48,822 nucleotides of DNA from an uncultured Thiodictyon sp. (GCF_903946935.1 NZ_CAJAXH010000058.1:1-48822); one strand, 5' to 3'; numbered from the stretch's first letter, positions 7,328-16,112 are shown. Notes: a model not told the origin generated them from the sequence alone. Program-made: numbers and translations.

Positions 7328-10300
7328 GCAGTCCCCTCCCCAAACCACTGCGCACCCAACTGGAAAGCACCGTCAAGTCCGCCCGCGACCTGGCCGAACA
7401 GGCCGCCCGCGCCGCCTTGGCGCAGCTCGCCGTCGGCGAGGCCAAGGCGCCCGACTACCTGACCGCCGACCTCAAGGCGCTGCGCCGCCGCCTGCGTGCC
7501 CATGGCCGCGCGCTCGGCGACGTCAAGCAGCAGGACGACACCCAGGAGGTCCGGCGCCTGGTCTGGGAGGCGGCCTACGAGCACTGGCACCGGATGTTGT
7601 TCGCCCGCTTCCTCGCCGAGAACGGCCTGCTGCTCTGGGAGCCCGGCGCACCGGTGTCGCTGGACGACTGCCGGGACATGGTGGACCACCACCCCGAGCT
7701 GGCCCTGGGTGCCAAAAGCCAATGGGAACTGGCCGGCCGGCTCGCCGCGCGCATGTTGCCCCAGGTGTTCAAGCCGCACAGCCCGGCGTTCGAGTTGACC
7801 TTCGCGCCGGAGCATCAGCGCGCGTTGGAGCGGCTGCTGGCCGACCTGACTGCTGAGGTCTTCCAGGCCAGCGACAGCCTGGGCTGGGTCTATCAGTTCT
7901 GGCAGGCCAAGCGCAAAGACGAAGTCAACGCCTCCGAGGTGAAGATCGGCGCGGACGAGTTGCCCGCCGTCACCCAGCTCTTCACTGAGTCCTACATGGT
8001 GGACTTCCTGCTCCACAACTCGCTGGGGGCCTGGTGGGCTGCCCGTCGCCTGAGCCCGGATGACCTGTGCGACGCCGAGACCGAGGACGCGTTGCGCCGC
8101 AAGGTAGCGATCCCCGGCGTACCCCTGGAATACCTCCGCTTCGTCCGCGCCCCCGCTTGCGATTGCGATTACGTAGTCAGGGCTTCCAGCCCTGACGATT
8201 CCCACGCGGCGGGAACCGACTCGTCAGGCCAGGATGGCCTGACTACGATAAGGATGGACGAACAGACCCTCGCCATCGGCCACGGCGAGCACCTGCCCCA
8301 CTGGACCTGCAACGGCGCCGTCTACCATATCGTCTGCCGCCTCGCCGACGCTATTCCCCAATCCAAGCTTGACCAGTGGGCCGCGCCCCTGTCCCGCGAA
8401 GAACCCGGCCAGCAGACCGACCAGGCTCAGCAAGAAGCCCGTTACCGCAGGTTCAAAGAGATCGACACCTGGCTCGATTCCGGCTACGGCGCCTCCCATC
8501 TGCGCCAACCCGCAATCGCCGAGATCGTCGCCAACGCGCTTAAGTATTTCGATGGCGACCGCTATCGGCTGCACGCCTGGTGCGTCATGCCAAACCACGT
8601 CCACGTTATAGTCGAACCCTTGGGCGACAACCCCCTGTCGAAGATCATCCACAGTTGGAAGTCTTTTACCGCGAATGCGATCAACCGCCGCCTCGGGCTC
8701 AGCGGTGCCCTCTGGCAGGCCGATGCCTACAACCACATCATCCGCACGCATAAGGAATACGAATACCAGGTTCGCTACGTCTGGCACAATCCGGACAAGG
8801 CCAATATCCCCAACTGGCCATGGCGCTGGACCGCCGATTGCGTAGTCAGGGCTTCCAGCCCTGACGATCCCCCAGCAGCGGGAACCCAATCGTCAGGCCA
8901 GGATGGCCTGACTACGCAGGGCGCCTGCGCCTATGTAGTCAGGGCTTCCAGCCCTGACGACCCCCAAGCGGCGAGAACGGAATTGTCAGGCCAGGATGGC
9001 CTGACGACGCAGAACACCGCGAGCGCCTGCGCCTACGCCGGCGTAGTCAGGGCTTCCAGCCCTGACAATCCGCAAGCAGCGGGAACCGAATCGTCAGGCC
9101 AGGATGGCCTGACTACGCAGCAGCCCCGGTGCTGGACCCCCGCCGCCGGCGCCTTCGAAGGCTGGCCCGACACCCTGAAGGCATTCAAGCTGTTGGACCC
9201 CTGCTGCGGCTCGGGTCATTTCCTGGTCGCCGCCTTCCTGCTGCTGGTGCCCATGCGCATGGCGGCCGAGGGCTTGAACGCGCGCGACGCGGTGGACGCG
9301 GTGCTGGCCGACAACCTGCACGGCCTGGAACTCGACGCCCGCTGTGTCGAGATCGCGGTCTTTGCCTTGGCGTTGGCGGCCTGGCGCTTCCCGGACGAGC
9401 ACGGCGACCCGCTGGGCGTGCGGGCCGACATGCCGGCGCCCAACATCGCCTGCTGCGGACTGAAGGTGGCGGCCAGCGCCAAGGACTGGGAGGCGCTGGT
9501 CCCCGATTCGCAACCCAACGCCGCACTGCTGCGCCAGGAGCTGCGCCTGCTGCACGCCGGCTTTGCGCAGGCTCCGCTGCTGGGTAGCCTGCTGGACCCG
9601 GCTCGCAGCCTGAAGGACGACCTGTTCAAGTCCAGTTTCGACGATCTGAAGGGCCTGCTGGAGCTTGCCTTGGCGGCCGAGACGCCGACCACGCGGTGGG
9701 GGACGGGGCAGGAGTTGAACGACGACGCCTGGGACTTGGCTTTGACTGCGCGCGGTCTGCTGGATGCGGCTCGGCTGCTGGATGCGCGGTATCACTTGGT
9801 CATTACCAACGTGCCTTACCTGGCACGGGGCAAGCAGCACGAAGCACTGAAGGCCTACTGCGATACCCACTACCCAGAGTCCAAGACAGACTTGGCCACT
9901 GTGTTCCTGGAGCGTGGCATTGAGCTATGTGTTGCCAATGGAAGCCTAGCAGTTGTCAGTCCCCAAAACTGGTGGTTCCTCGGCGGCTACCAAAAATTCA
10001 GAGTAACTTTGTTAGAACTGGTGAGCATTGAGTTGCTTGTGGCGCTCGGCGAAGAAGCTTGGCAGCACTTCGGGGATAGGGGGCCGCTTGCCACACTGAC
10101 ATTGATTTCAAAGCGTAAGCCATCTTCCGCGCAAATGGCATCAGGAATTGATACCCTGCTAAGAAAGTCAATTGAAGAAAAGGCCGAATTGCTCAGAAGC
10201 CAAGGTCCACCCCAGCGCTTACTTCAAGCTGGTCTGCGCGCCAATCCAGATAGCCGCATCGCATTCGTAGAGATTACGGCGGAACTGCTCAGCAAACACG

Positions 10301-11718
10301 CCGACTCCTTCAAAGGAATGTCTACCGGGGACCTGAATAGATTTATTCATGAATTCTGGGAGGTCCCTGGTAAGGATGCCGATTGGGTGAACTTCCAAGG
10401 AACGCCAGAAGAATCCTGCCTCCACGGGGGGCGCTCGCAAATCTTGCGCTGGGAAGGTGGCACCGGAGACATGGTGCAGCAACCATCGTGCTATGTGAAG
10501 GGTGGCAGGGCTTGGGGTCGAAAGGGAGTCTTTCTGTCTCAGATGCGTAGTCTTGCTGCAACCTTGTATGAAGGCCAGCACTTTGACGAGAACGGAGCTG
10601 CGATCGTTCCGGACTCTCCAGAGAACATTGCCGCCATCTTCACGTTTCTGAGCAGCCCTGAGTATCGGGTGGCAGTAAAAGCGATTGATGCCGCAGTCAA
10701 GGTTACGAATAAGACACTCATAAAGGTCCCCTTTGACCTTGACCGCTGGAAGTCTGCCGCGCAGAAGATATATCCCCACGGCCTACCCAAACCCTATTCC
10801 GACGACCCCACCCAGTGGCTCTTCCACGGCCACCCCCAGCCCGCCACCGACCCGCTGCAAGTCGCCGCCGCCCGCCTTCTGGGCTACCGCTGGCCGGCCG
10901 AGACCGACGCCGAAATGGAACTCTCCGACGAGGCCCGCGCCTGGATCACCCGCTGCGAAGCCCTGGCCGGTCATGTGGATGACGACGGCATCGTCTGCCT
11001 GTCCTGCGTGCGCGGTGAGCCGCCCGCCCACGACCGCCTGCTGGCCCTGCTCATCGCCGCCTGGGAGACCGTCGAGCCCGGCAGTTGGAGGCCCAGCATC
11101 CTGGCCAAGCTGCTGGCGGACAGCGATTGCGCCGGCAAGGACCTGGAGGTCTGGCTGCGCGACAAGTTCTTCGCGCAACACGCCAGGCGCTTCCAGCACC
11201 GTCCCTTCATTTGGCATGTCTGGGACGGACTCAAGGACGGCTTCGGCGCCCTGGTGAACTACCACCGTCTCAATGCCCGGAACCTGGAGCGCCTTATCCA
11301 CACCTACCTGGGCGACTGGATTCGCCAGCAGGAGGCCGGCGTGCGCGACGCCGTGGACGGTGCCCAAACCCGCCTGGCCGCTGCCCAAGACCTGAAGCGC
11401 CGCCTCGAACTCATCCTGGAAGGCGAGTTTGATGGCAAGGTTGGCTACGACATCTTCGTGCGCTGGAAGCCGCTCAGTGAGCAGCCCAGCGGCTGGAACC
11501 CGGATCTCAACGACGGTGTGCGCATGAACATCCGCCCCTTCATGACCGCCGGGGTCCTGCGCCACAACAAGAAGCCCAAACTCAATATCGGTTGGGACAA
11601 GGACCGCGGCAAGGATGTCGCGAGCGCCCCCTGGTACGCAGTATTCAAGGGCGAGCGCATCAATGACCATCATCTGACGCTGGCCGAGAAAGCCGCCACC
11701 CGCGGAGCATCATCATGA
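7324..11718 (+). CDS. pglX: BREX adenine methyltransferase PglX with in-frame RAYT insertion
   Basis: PglX/BrxX, the site-specific adenine methyltransferase that marks host DNA in BREX. The ATG at 7324 overlaps the vapC stop. Residues 1-283 are the normal N-terminal region, ending near LEYLRFVR. Residues 284-598 are foreign: REP-derived peptide plus a complete RAYT domain. PglX sequence resumes at WTPAAGAFEGWP, with SAM-binding motif LDPCCGSGHF (D625) and catalytic motif NVPY (N829), then the long target-recognition C-terminus. Without the insert the protein would be about 1149 residues, the usual size. No stop or frameshift interrupts the 1464 codons. The insertion falls in a linker just before motif I, so activity may survive. 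The 4-base overlap with the next gene implies translation still runs through. Function is inferred; a dead methyltransferase is possible. Confidence 0.88.
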   Translation: MSSPLPKPLRTQLESTVKSARDLAEQAARAALAQLAVGEAKAPDYLTADLKALRRRLRAHGRALGDVKQQDDTQEVRRLVWEAAYEHWHRMLFARFLAENGLLLWEPGAPVSLDDCRDMVDHHPELALGAKSQWELAGRLAARMLPQVFKPHSPAFELTFAPEHQRALERLLADLTAEVFQASDSLGWVYQFWQAKRKDEVNASEVKIGADELPAVTQLFTESYMVDFLLHNSLGAWWAARRLSPDDLCDAETEDALRRKVAIPGVPLEYLRFVRAPACDCDYVVRASSPDDSHAAGTDSSGQDGLTTIRMDEQTLAIGHGEHLPHWTCNGAVYHIVCRLADAIPQSKLDQWAAPLSREEPGQQTDQAQQEARYRRFKEIDTWLDSGYGASHLRQPAIAEIVANALKYFDGDRYRLHAWCVMPNHVHVIVEPLGDNPLSKIIHSWKSFTANAINRRLGLSGALWQADAYNHIIRTHKEYEYQVRYVWHNPDKANIPNWPWRWTADCVVRASSPDDPPAAGTQSSGQDGLTTQGACAYVVRASSPDDPQAARTELSGQDGLTTQNTASACAYAGVVRASSPDNPQAAGTESSGQDGLTTQQPRCWTPAAGAFEGWPDTLKAFKLLDPCCGSGHFLVAAFLLLVPMRMAAEGLNARDAVDAVLADNLHGLELDARCVEIAVFALALAAWRFPDEHGDPLGVRADMPAPNIACCGLKVAASAKDWEALVPDSQPNAALLRQELRLLHAGFAQAPLLGSLLDPARSLKDDLFKSSFDDLKGLLELALAAETPTTRWGTGQELNDDAWDLALTARGLLDAARLLDARYHLVITNVPYLARGKQHEALKAYCDTHYPESKTDLATVFLERGIELCVANGSLAVVSPQNWWFLGGYQKFRVTLLELVSIELLVALGEEAWQHFGDRGPLATLTLISKRKPSSAQMASGIDTLLRKSIEEKAELLRSQGPPQRLLQAGLRANPDSRIAFVEITAELLSKHADSFKGMSTGDLNRFIHEFWEVPGKDADWVNFQGTPEESCLHGGRSQILRWEGGTGDMVQQPSCYVKGGRAWGRKGVFLSQMRSLAATLYEGQHFDENGAAIVPDSPENIAAIFTFLSSPEYRVAVKAIDAAVKVTNKTLIKVPFDLDRWKSAAQKIYPHGLPKPYSDDPTQWLFHGHPQPATDPLQVAAARLLGYRWPAETDAEMELSDEARAWITRCEALAGHVDDDGIVCLSCVRGEPPAHDRLLALLIAAWETVEPGSWRPSILAKLLADSDCAGKDLEVWLRDKFFAQHARRFQHRPFIWHVWDGLKDGFGALVNYHRLNARNLERLIHTYLGDWIRQQEAGVRDAVDGAQTRLAAAQDLKRRLELILEGEFDGKVGYDIFVRWKPLSEQPSGWNPDLNDGVRMNIRPFMTAGVLRHNKKPKLNIGWDKDRGKDVASAPWYAVFKGERINDHHLTLAEKAATRGASS
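8173..8246 (+). repeat. REP pair (BIME), copy 1, left of RAYT
   Basis: Two opposed GTAG-headed REPs. GTAG is followed by the hairpin TCAGGGCT-tcc-AGCCCTGA, a 24-base spacer, then the hairpin TCAGGCCA-gga-TGGCCTGA and CTAC. The outer ends GTAGTCAGG/CCTGACTAC also pair. GTAG heads are typical of RAYT-linked REPs. In the pglX frame it encodes VVRASSPDD...SGQDGLTT. Confidence 0.9.
8842..9116 (+). repeat. Tandem REP pairs (BIME), copies 2-4, right of RAYT
   Basis: Three more copies of the same 74-base REP pair, at 8842-8915, 8935-9008 and 9043-9116. Starts are 93 and 108 bases apart, and copy 2 starts 669 bases after copy 1; all are multiples of three. Spacers share the phrase GCGCCTGCGCCTA, so the array probably grew by tandem duplication. 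Copy 3 has a diverged right end (GACGAC instead of GACTAC). Confidence 0.9.
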
Positions 11719-12971
11719 AAGTCCTGTCCCTGCACCTGATCAATTTCCGTGGTATCGCGGAGCTCAGGGTCGACTTCACTGAGCAAACCACCGCCTTCGT
11801 GGGCATCAATGGGGTGGGCAAGTCCGCCGTACTGGACGCCTTGGCCATCGCCTTGTCCCAACTCATCTGGCGGATCAATGGCAGTCCTCAAAAGGCGCGG
11901 CAGATCGCCCTGGACGATATTCGGCACGGCGCCGATTTCGCGCGGATCTCGATGACGGTTCATTTGCCTGGGGGAGAGGTGCAGTGGGCGATCGCGAAGA
12001 ATCGCAAGGGGGGGCAATATGCCGATCCGCTTCGCAAGAGTGATCTGGATGCCTTGAATGAGGCAGCAAGAAAAGTGGTGGACCTTTGGGATCATGTCGA
12101 ATCCGACAACCTACCGCTGGCGGTGTATTACGACGTGAACCGTACCGTGCTTGAAATCCCTATGCGCGTCAGGGAACAGCTACGGATTAACCCCTATGAA
12201 GTCTACCAGGATGCATTGGATCACGGTGGTGCAGACTTCAAGCGATTCTTCATCTGGTTCCGGAATTTCGAGGACGCTGAAAACGAACGGCGTACGGAAG
12301 ACCCCGAGCATCGTGAGCCCGGACTACAGGCAGCCCGCACTGCAATTACTGCATTCACCGGGTTTGAAAACCTGCGAGTTCGCCGAAAACCGCTTTTGCG
12401 CATGACCGTCACCAAGGGAGGCGACGAGTTCAACGTGCTGCAACTCTCGGATGGTGAGCGCAACATGCTGGCGCTGGTGGGTGACTTGGCCCGGCGCCTG
12501 AGCGTACTCAACCCGAGTCTGGCGAATCCTAATAAGGGCGGGGGCGTGGTGCTCATTGACGAAATCGATCTGCACTTGCACCCACGCTGGCAACGCGAGG
12601 TAGTCGGAAAGCTGGAGCGTACGTTCCCGCACTGCCAATTCATCATCTCCACGCATTCCCCGCAGGTCGTGGGCGAACTCAAGGCCACTTCGGTCATGCT
12701 GCTGAAGGACGGCGCTTTGTTGGGTCATGCCGAGCGGGCCTTGGGTTTGAGCAGTGGCGAAGTACTGGAGGAACTGATGGAGGGGCGCGCCCGCAACGCG
12801 TCCGTTGAAACCGCACTCGACGATCTGCGAGGCCTCATCGACGAGGACCGCCTTGACGAGGCCCACGTAAAACTGGAGCGACTGAGGTCCCAGGTCGGTG
12901 ATATCCCGGAGGTGCTGGAGGCCCAGAGTGCCATTCAGAGCCTGGAGTTGGCAGAGGGCAATGAGGCATGA
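11715..12971 (+). CDS. ptuA: Septu-like ATPase PtuA
   Basis: A 418-residue ABC/SMC-type ATPase of the RecF/OLD group, paired with an HNH nuclease gene as in Septu defence. The N-terminus KVLSLHLINFRGIAEL is typical. Walker A GINGVGKSA is at about 30-38, the signature LSDGERNM at about 243-250, Walker B VVLIDEIDLHLHP at about 277-289, and the switch histidine is in ISTHSPQVV. There is no TOPRIM domain, so the effector must be the neighbour. It overlaps pglX and ptuB by ATGA junctions. The same ATPase/HNH pair also serves as effector of some retrons, but no reverse transcriptase is present. Septu senses phage and cuts nucleic acid; its trigger here is unknown. Confidence 0.8.
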   Translation: MKVLSLHLINFRGIAELRVDFTEQTTAFVGINGVGKSAVLDALAIALSQLIWRINGSPQKARQIALDDIRHGADFARISMTVHLPGGEVQWAIAKNRKGGQYADPLRKSDLDALNEAARKVVDLWDHVESDNLPLAVYYDVNRTVLEIPMRVREQLRINPYEVYQDALDHGGADFKRFFIWFRNFEDAENERRTEDPEHREPGLQAARTAITAFTGFENLRVRRKPLLRMTVTKGGDEFNVLQLSDGERNMLALVGDLARRLSVLNPSLANPNKGGGVVLIDEIDLHLHPRWQREVVGKLERTFPHCQFIISTHSPQVVGELKATSVMLLKDGALLGHAERALGLSSGEVLEELMEGRARNASVETALDDLRGLIDEDRLDEAHVKLERLRSQVGDIPEVLEAQSAIQSLELAEGNEA

Positions 12972-13687
12972 GGTCGATCGCCAAGGGTCCAGTGCCGGGA
13001 GCGCTTATCCAGTGGAAGGCCGATAACGCGGCAACGCCACAGAACCTCAATTATGAGGGTGGGGGCTTTCCGCGCGAAGCGGTGCGCCAGGCGCTGCTTG
13101 CCGAGCAGTTCCACCTGTGCGCCTACACGATGAGGCGACTGCGCACGGCAGCCGAATGTACGGCAACGGGCGCAGACACCGCGGCGTCGTGCCATGTCGA
13201 GCATCTGTTGCCGCAGGCGCGCGGCATTGCAGCTGAAAGCATCGACTACCAGAACATGCTGGCGTGCTTTCCACCCAGTCAGTCCAAGGCGGCTTGCGAA
13301 TACGGGGCGCATGCGAAGAAGAACTATGACCCCGCAAACCAGCCCTTCGTCTCGCCGCTACGCCCCAACGCCGAGCAGCATTTCACATTCGATGACGGAG
13401 CAGTCGTTGCTACTTCTTCGGCAGGGGAGGCAACGGTCAAGGTGTTGAACCTGAATCACAAGATACTGGTCGATGACCGCCGGGCAACGATACGCGGTTG
13501 GCTGTACCCCAAGCAGGGCAAGCCTGTTTCCGCTGCAATGGCTCGCCGAATCGCACAGGCAGTCACCAGCCCGGATGCGCATGGCTACTTGCCCGCCTAC
13601 TGCGCGGCGGTGGCCGCGGCAGCGATGGCGCACGCCGAACGGGCTGAGCGCAGGGCCGCGCGGCTCAAGGGCAAGGGGGCACCATGA
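12968..13687 (+). CDS. ptuB: Septu-like HNH endonuclease PtuB
   Basis: A 239-residue HNH-type nuclease of the TIGR02646/PtuB group. The core motif is CHVEHLLPQ (about residues 75-83), followed by IDYQNMLACFPP and CEYGAHAKKNYD, then FVSPLRPNAEQHF. Its upstream Cys motif reads CAYT rather than the CxYC of many relatives. It is the expected partner of the preceding ATPase, forming the nuclease half of a Septu complex. The start overlaps the ptuA stop, and its own stop overlaps pglZ, so it is expressed as part of the BREX operon. The final residues (ERAERRAARLKGKGAP) are a basic tail. Confidence 0.78.
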   Translation: MRSIAKGPVPGALIQWKADNAATPQNLNYEGGGFPREAVRQALLAEQFHLCAYTMRRLRTAAECTATGADTAASCHVEHLLPQARGIAAESIDYQNMLACFPPSQSKAACEYGAHAKKNYDPANQPFVSPLRPNAEQHFTFDDGAVVATSSAGEATVKVLNLNHKILVDDRRATIRGWLYPKQGKPVSAAMARRIAQAVTSPDAHGYLPAYCAAVAAAAMAHAERAERRAARLKGKGAP

Positions 13688-16026
13688 GCACGCTCAAGCA
13701 AGCGCTGCTGCACAGCCTCGCAGCCAGCGCCAAGGTCAACAGTTCCGTTCTGGCCAGGCCGGCCGCGATTCTTTGGACAGATGCGGAGTCGGTTTGGCGG
13801 CCGGTGTTCCCGGCGCTGCGCCAGGACCTGCCCGGTCTGCTGCAACTGGGCACGTTCAACCCTGAGCAGGCACAGGGGCCGGCCATCTGGCTCAAGTGCG
13901 CGGTTGGTGGGCAACTGCCGGAGCTGGTGCCCGATGGCCACCTTTGCGTCATCTATCTGCCGGGAATCAGCCGTGCGGACCTGCGCGCCATCGAAAGCTG
14001 CCCGCGCGACCTCCAGCCGCTGGCAGAATTGCAGTATCGCGGTGTGTTCTGGAGTCAGCTCAATGGTAAGGACTGGACGATCAATGCCTTCCTGACCTCC
14101 AGGAACGGCGGCCTGGGTCTGGACGTGGCGCAGGACAAGGCCACGCAGGAGGCGCTCGGCCAGGCCCTGGCCGCTGGCGTCCTGTTGGACCGGTCGGTGC
14201 AAGAGCTGAAGGGGCGCCAGATCAACGCCGAGTGGTTGCACAGCCTGCTGGCACCGAATCCCACGCGGGATCTCCTGGTATGGATGGACGATCCCGATGC
14301 GGCACAGGCGCTGTGGGGAAGCACCCGCTGGGACGTGTTCCTCAAGCGGTGCAAGGCGGACTTCGGCTTCCATCCGGTGAGCGACGGCCCTTTGGCAGCC
14401 GCCGAGCGGCTGGCCCGGGGGGACGGCAAGTGGTCGGCCGTCGCGGAGCTCTACCGCGATTCGTTCGCGAGCTTCTCCAAGGTCTACGCGCTACTTCTGA
14501 AGGTTGCGCCGCCGCCGCAGCAGGATTTGTTCGACGCCGCATCAAAGCTGGCAGGCTATCCCCAGGTGAACGAGCAGAAGGAGGAGGCCCTGCGCTACGC
14601 GCTGGCGGCCTGCGGTGCCATGACCGCTGACCAGGCGCGCGCGGCCATTCTGGCGGCCGAGCAGGGCCACGGGCTGCGCCGCGACTGGTTGTGGACGCGC
14701 ATGGGCCTGTCGCCGCTCGGGGTGGCCCTGGGGCACCTGGCCGAGGTGGCGTCGCGCAGCGCGCAACTGCCGGCCGGTTCGGTGCCCGATCAGTTGGCCC
14801 AGAGCTACCAGGACAGCGGGTGGCAGGTGGATGCCGCGGCGCTCCGGGTGCTGGGGGCCGTCCAGACCAAGACGGATCTCGATGCGGTCTCTGCGGCACT
14901 GCGCGCCGTCTATCTGCCCTGGATCGAGGAGTCTGCCAGGCGGCTGCAGACTGCCCTGATGGCGTCCGGCGGGCTCAGCGCTGCCGGCAAGGCGCCGGAC
15001 TGTACGAACGTCCCGGCGGCTGGGGTCTGCACGGTCTTTGTGGACGGTCTGCGTTACGACGTGGCGGTCGCGCTCAAGGAGCGCCTGGCCGTCACCGGCA
15101 AGGTGGAGTTGGCGGCGTGCTGGACCAGCCTGCCGTCGGTGACGGCGTCCGGTAAGGCCTGGTGCTCTCCGGTTGCGCACCTGGTGTCCGGGGACCCGAC
15201 CGACCAGGGGTTCGAGCCGCGGGTCGCCGCCGACGGCAAGCCACTCTCCGGACACCACTTCCGCAAGCTGCTGGCCGACAGCGGCATCCAACCCCTGGAC
15301 ACGCACGAGACCGGCGACCCGTCGGGCCGGGCCTGGACCGAGGCCGGCGATCTCGATCACTATGGCCATGCCCATGGGGTGCGGCTTGCCCGCGACCTCG
15401 ACGCCCAACTGGCCCAGGTGCTGGAGCGCATCTGCGAGCTCCAGCAGGCGGGGTGGAAGCACCTGCGCATCGTGACCGATCACGGCTGGCTCCTGATGCC
15501 TGGCGGTCTGCCCAAGTCCGAGCTGGCCACGCACGAGACCGAGACGAAATGGGGGCGCTGCGCCGTCCTCAAGGACAACGCACACGGCACGCCGCTCACC
15601 TTTGGCTGGAGCTGGTGCGACGCGGTGCAGGTGGCGTACGCGCCTGGCGTATCCTGTTTCATCGCTGGGATCGACTATGCCCATGGGGGCTTGAGCCTTC
15701 AGGAGTGCCTGGTGCCCGTGCTGTCGCTGGAGGTCGAGCGTGCCGCGGCGGCTGATGTGAAAGTCGACATTCGCGCCGTGACCTGGAAGGGACTGCGCTG
15801 TCTGGTAGAGGTGGAGACCATGGCCGAAGGGCTCACGGTTGACATCCGAACCAAGGCGGCGCTGGCATCCACGTCGCTGGTGGCTAGCCGGAAAGGCTTG
15901 GACGGTGGCAAGGCCAATCTGGCGGTTGCCGACGACGATCAGGAGGGCTCGGCGGCCGTGGTGGTCGTGCTGAGCCCTGGTGGTGAGGTCGTGCAGAAGG
16001 TGGCGACCACGGTCGGCGGGTCGTAG
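13684..16026 (+). CDS. pglZ: BREX alkaline-phosphatase-fold protein PglZ
   Basis: A 780-residue PglZ, the BREX component with an alkaline phosphatase-like metal-binding fold, needed for both methylation and exclusion. The phosphatase part is C-terminal: VFVDGLRYDV (about 451-460) with the first metal-binding Asp, TDHGWLLMPGG (about 597-607) and YAHGGLSLQECLVP (about 663-676). The N-terminal half is the variable helical region. The length suits the shorter variant seen in type 1 systems. The ATG overlaps the ptuB stop. It is followed by a REP pair and then brxL, the only large gap in the cluster after vapB. Confidence 0.9.
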   Translation: MSTLKQALLHSLAASAKVNSSVLARPAAILWTDAESVWRPVFPALRQDLPGLLQLGTFNPEQAQGPAIWLKCAVGGQLPELVPDGHLCVIYLPGISRADLRAIESCPRDLQPLAELQYRGVFWSQLNGKDWTINAFLTSRNGGLGLDVAQDKATQEALGQALAAGVLLDRSVQELKGRQINAEWLHSLLAPNPTRDLLVWMDDPDAAQALWGSTRWDVFLKRCKADFGFHPVSDGPLAAAERLARGDGKWSAVAELYRDSFASFSKVYALLLKVAPPPQQDLFDAASKLAGYPQVNEQKEEALRYALAACGAMTADQARAAILAAEQGHGLRRDWLWTRMGLSPLGVALGHLAEVASRSAQLPAGSVPDQLAQSYQDSGWQVDAAALRVLGAVQTKTDLDAVSAALRAVYLPWIEESARRLQTALMASGGLSAAGKAPDCTNVPAAGVCTVFVDGLRYDVAVALKERLAVTGKVELAACWTSLPSVTASGKAWCSPVAHLVSGDPTDQGFEPRVAADGKPLSGHHFRKLLADSGIQPLDTHETGDPSGRAWTEAGDLDHYGHAHGVRLARDLDAQLAQVLERICELQQAGWKHLRIVTDHGWLLMPGGLPKSELATHETETKWGRCAVLKDNAHGTPLTFGWSWCDAVQVAYAPGVSCFIAGIDYAHGGLSLQECLVPVLSLEVERAAAADVKVDIRAVTWKGLRCLVEVETMAEGLTVDIRTKAALASTSLVASRKGLDGGKANLAVADDDQEGSAAVVVVLSPGGEVVQKVATTVGGS

Positions 16027-16061
16027 ACGCGGCGCCTCGATCGTCATCCCGGCCAGCTTGC

Positions 16062-16112
16062 GTAGTCAGGGCTTCCAGCCCTGAGGATGTCAGGCCAAGA
16101 TGGCCTGACTAC
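16062..16112 (+). repeat. REP pair, short form, between pglZ and brxL
   Basis: Same GTAG-headed REP pair as inside pglX, but with the central spacer almost gone (51 instead of 74 bases) and AAG rather than AGG in the second loop. It fills the 139-base gap between pglZ and brxL and could act as a hairpin that lowers downstream transcription or stabilises the upstream mRNA. Confidence 0.88.

Larger units (their letters stand above)
8173..9116 (+). mobile_element. RAYT transposase module with flanking REPs, inside pglX
   Basis: Bases 8254-8838 encode a REP-associated tyrosine transposase (Y1_Tnp, HUH single-strand nuclease). It shows LPHWTCNGAVYHIVCRLAD, the HUH pair in MPNHVHVIVEP (H425 and H427 of the fused protein), WQADAYNHIIRTHKEYEY, and YVWHNPDKANI, the equivalent of the family's YIxxNPxxA motif with candidate nucleophile Y485. 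An internal ATG at 8254 could start a free transposase, but there is no stop until the end of pglX. One REP pair lies 5' and three lie 3'. RAYTs act on REP hairpins in single-stranded DNA. The whole module is read in frame with pglX and has no stop of its own. Confidence 0.87.

Noticed and set aside
8842-9116. Possible CRISPR array
   Set aside because: Repeats are 74 bases with two inner hairpins, spacers are 19 and 34 bases and resemble each other, and copies occur elsewhere singly. This is a REP array beside its RAYT.
8173-9116. Intein in PglX
   Set aside because: No splicing-junction motifs (N-terminal Cys/Ser block, C-terminal HN-Cys/Ser) are present; the inserted domain has HUH and tyrosine motifs of a RAYT.
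11715-13687. Retron with PtuAB effector
   Set aside because: No reverse transcriptase gene or msr/msd-like structured region is seen anywhere in the BREX locus.
14542-16047. Long minus-strand frame opposite pglZ (501 codons)
   Set aside because: Antisense shadow typical of high-GC coding DNA; no domain pattern.
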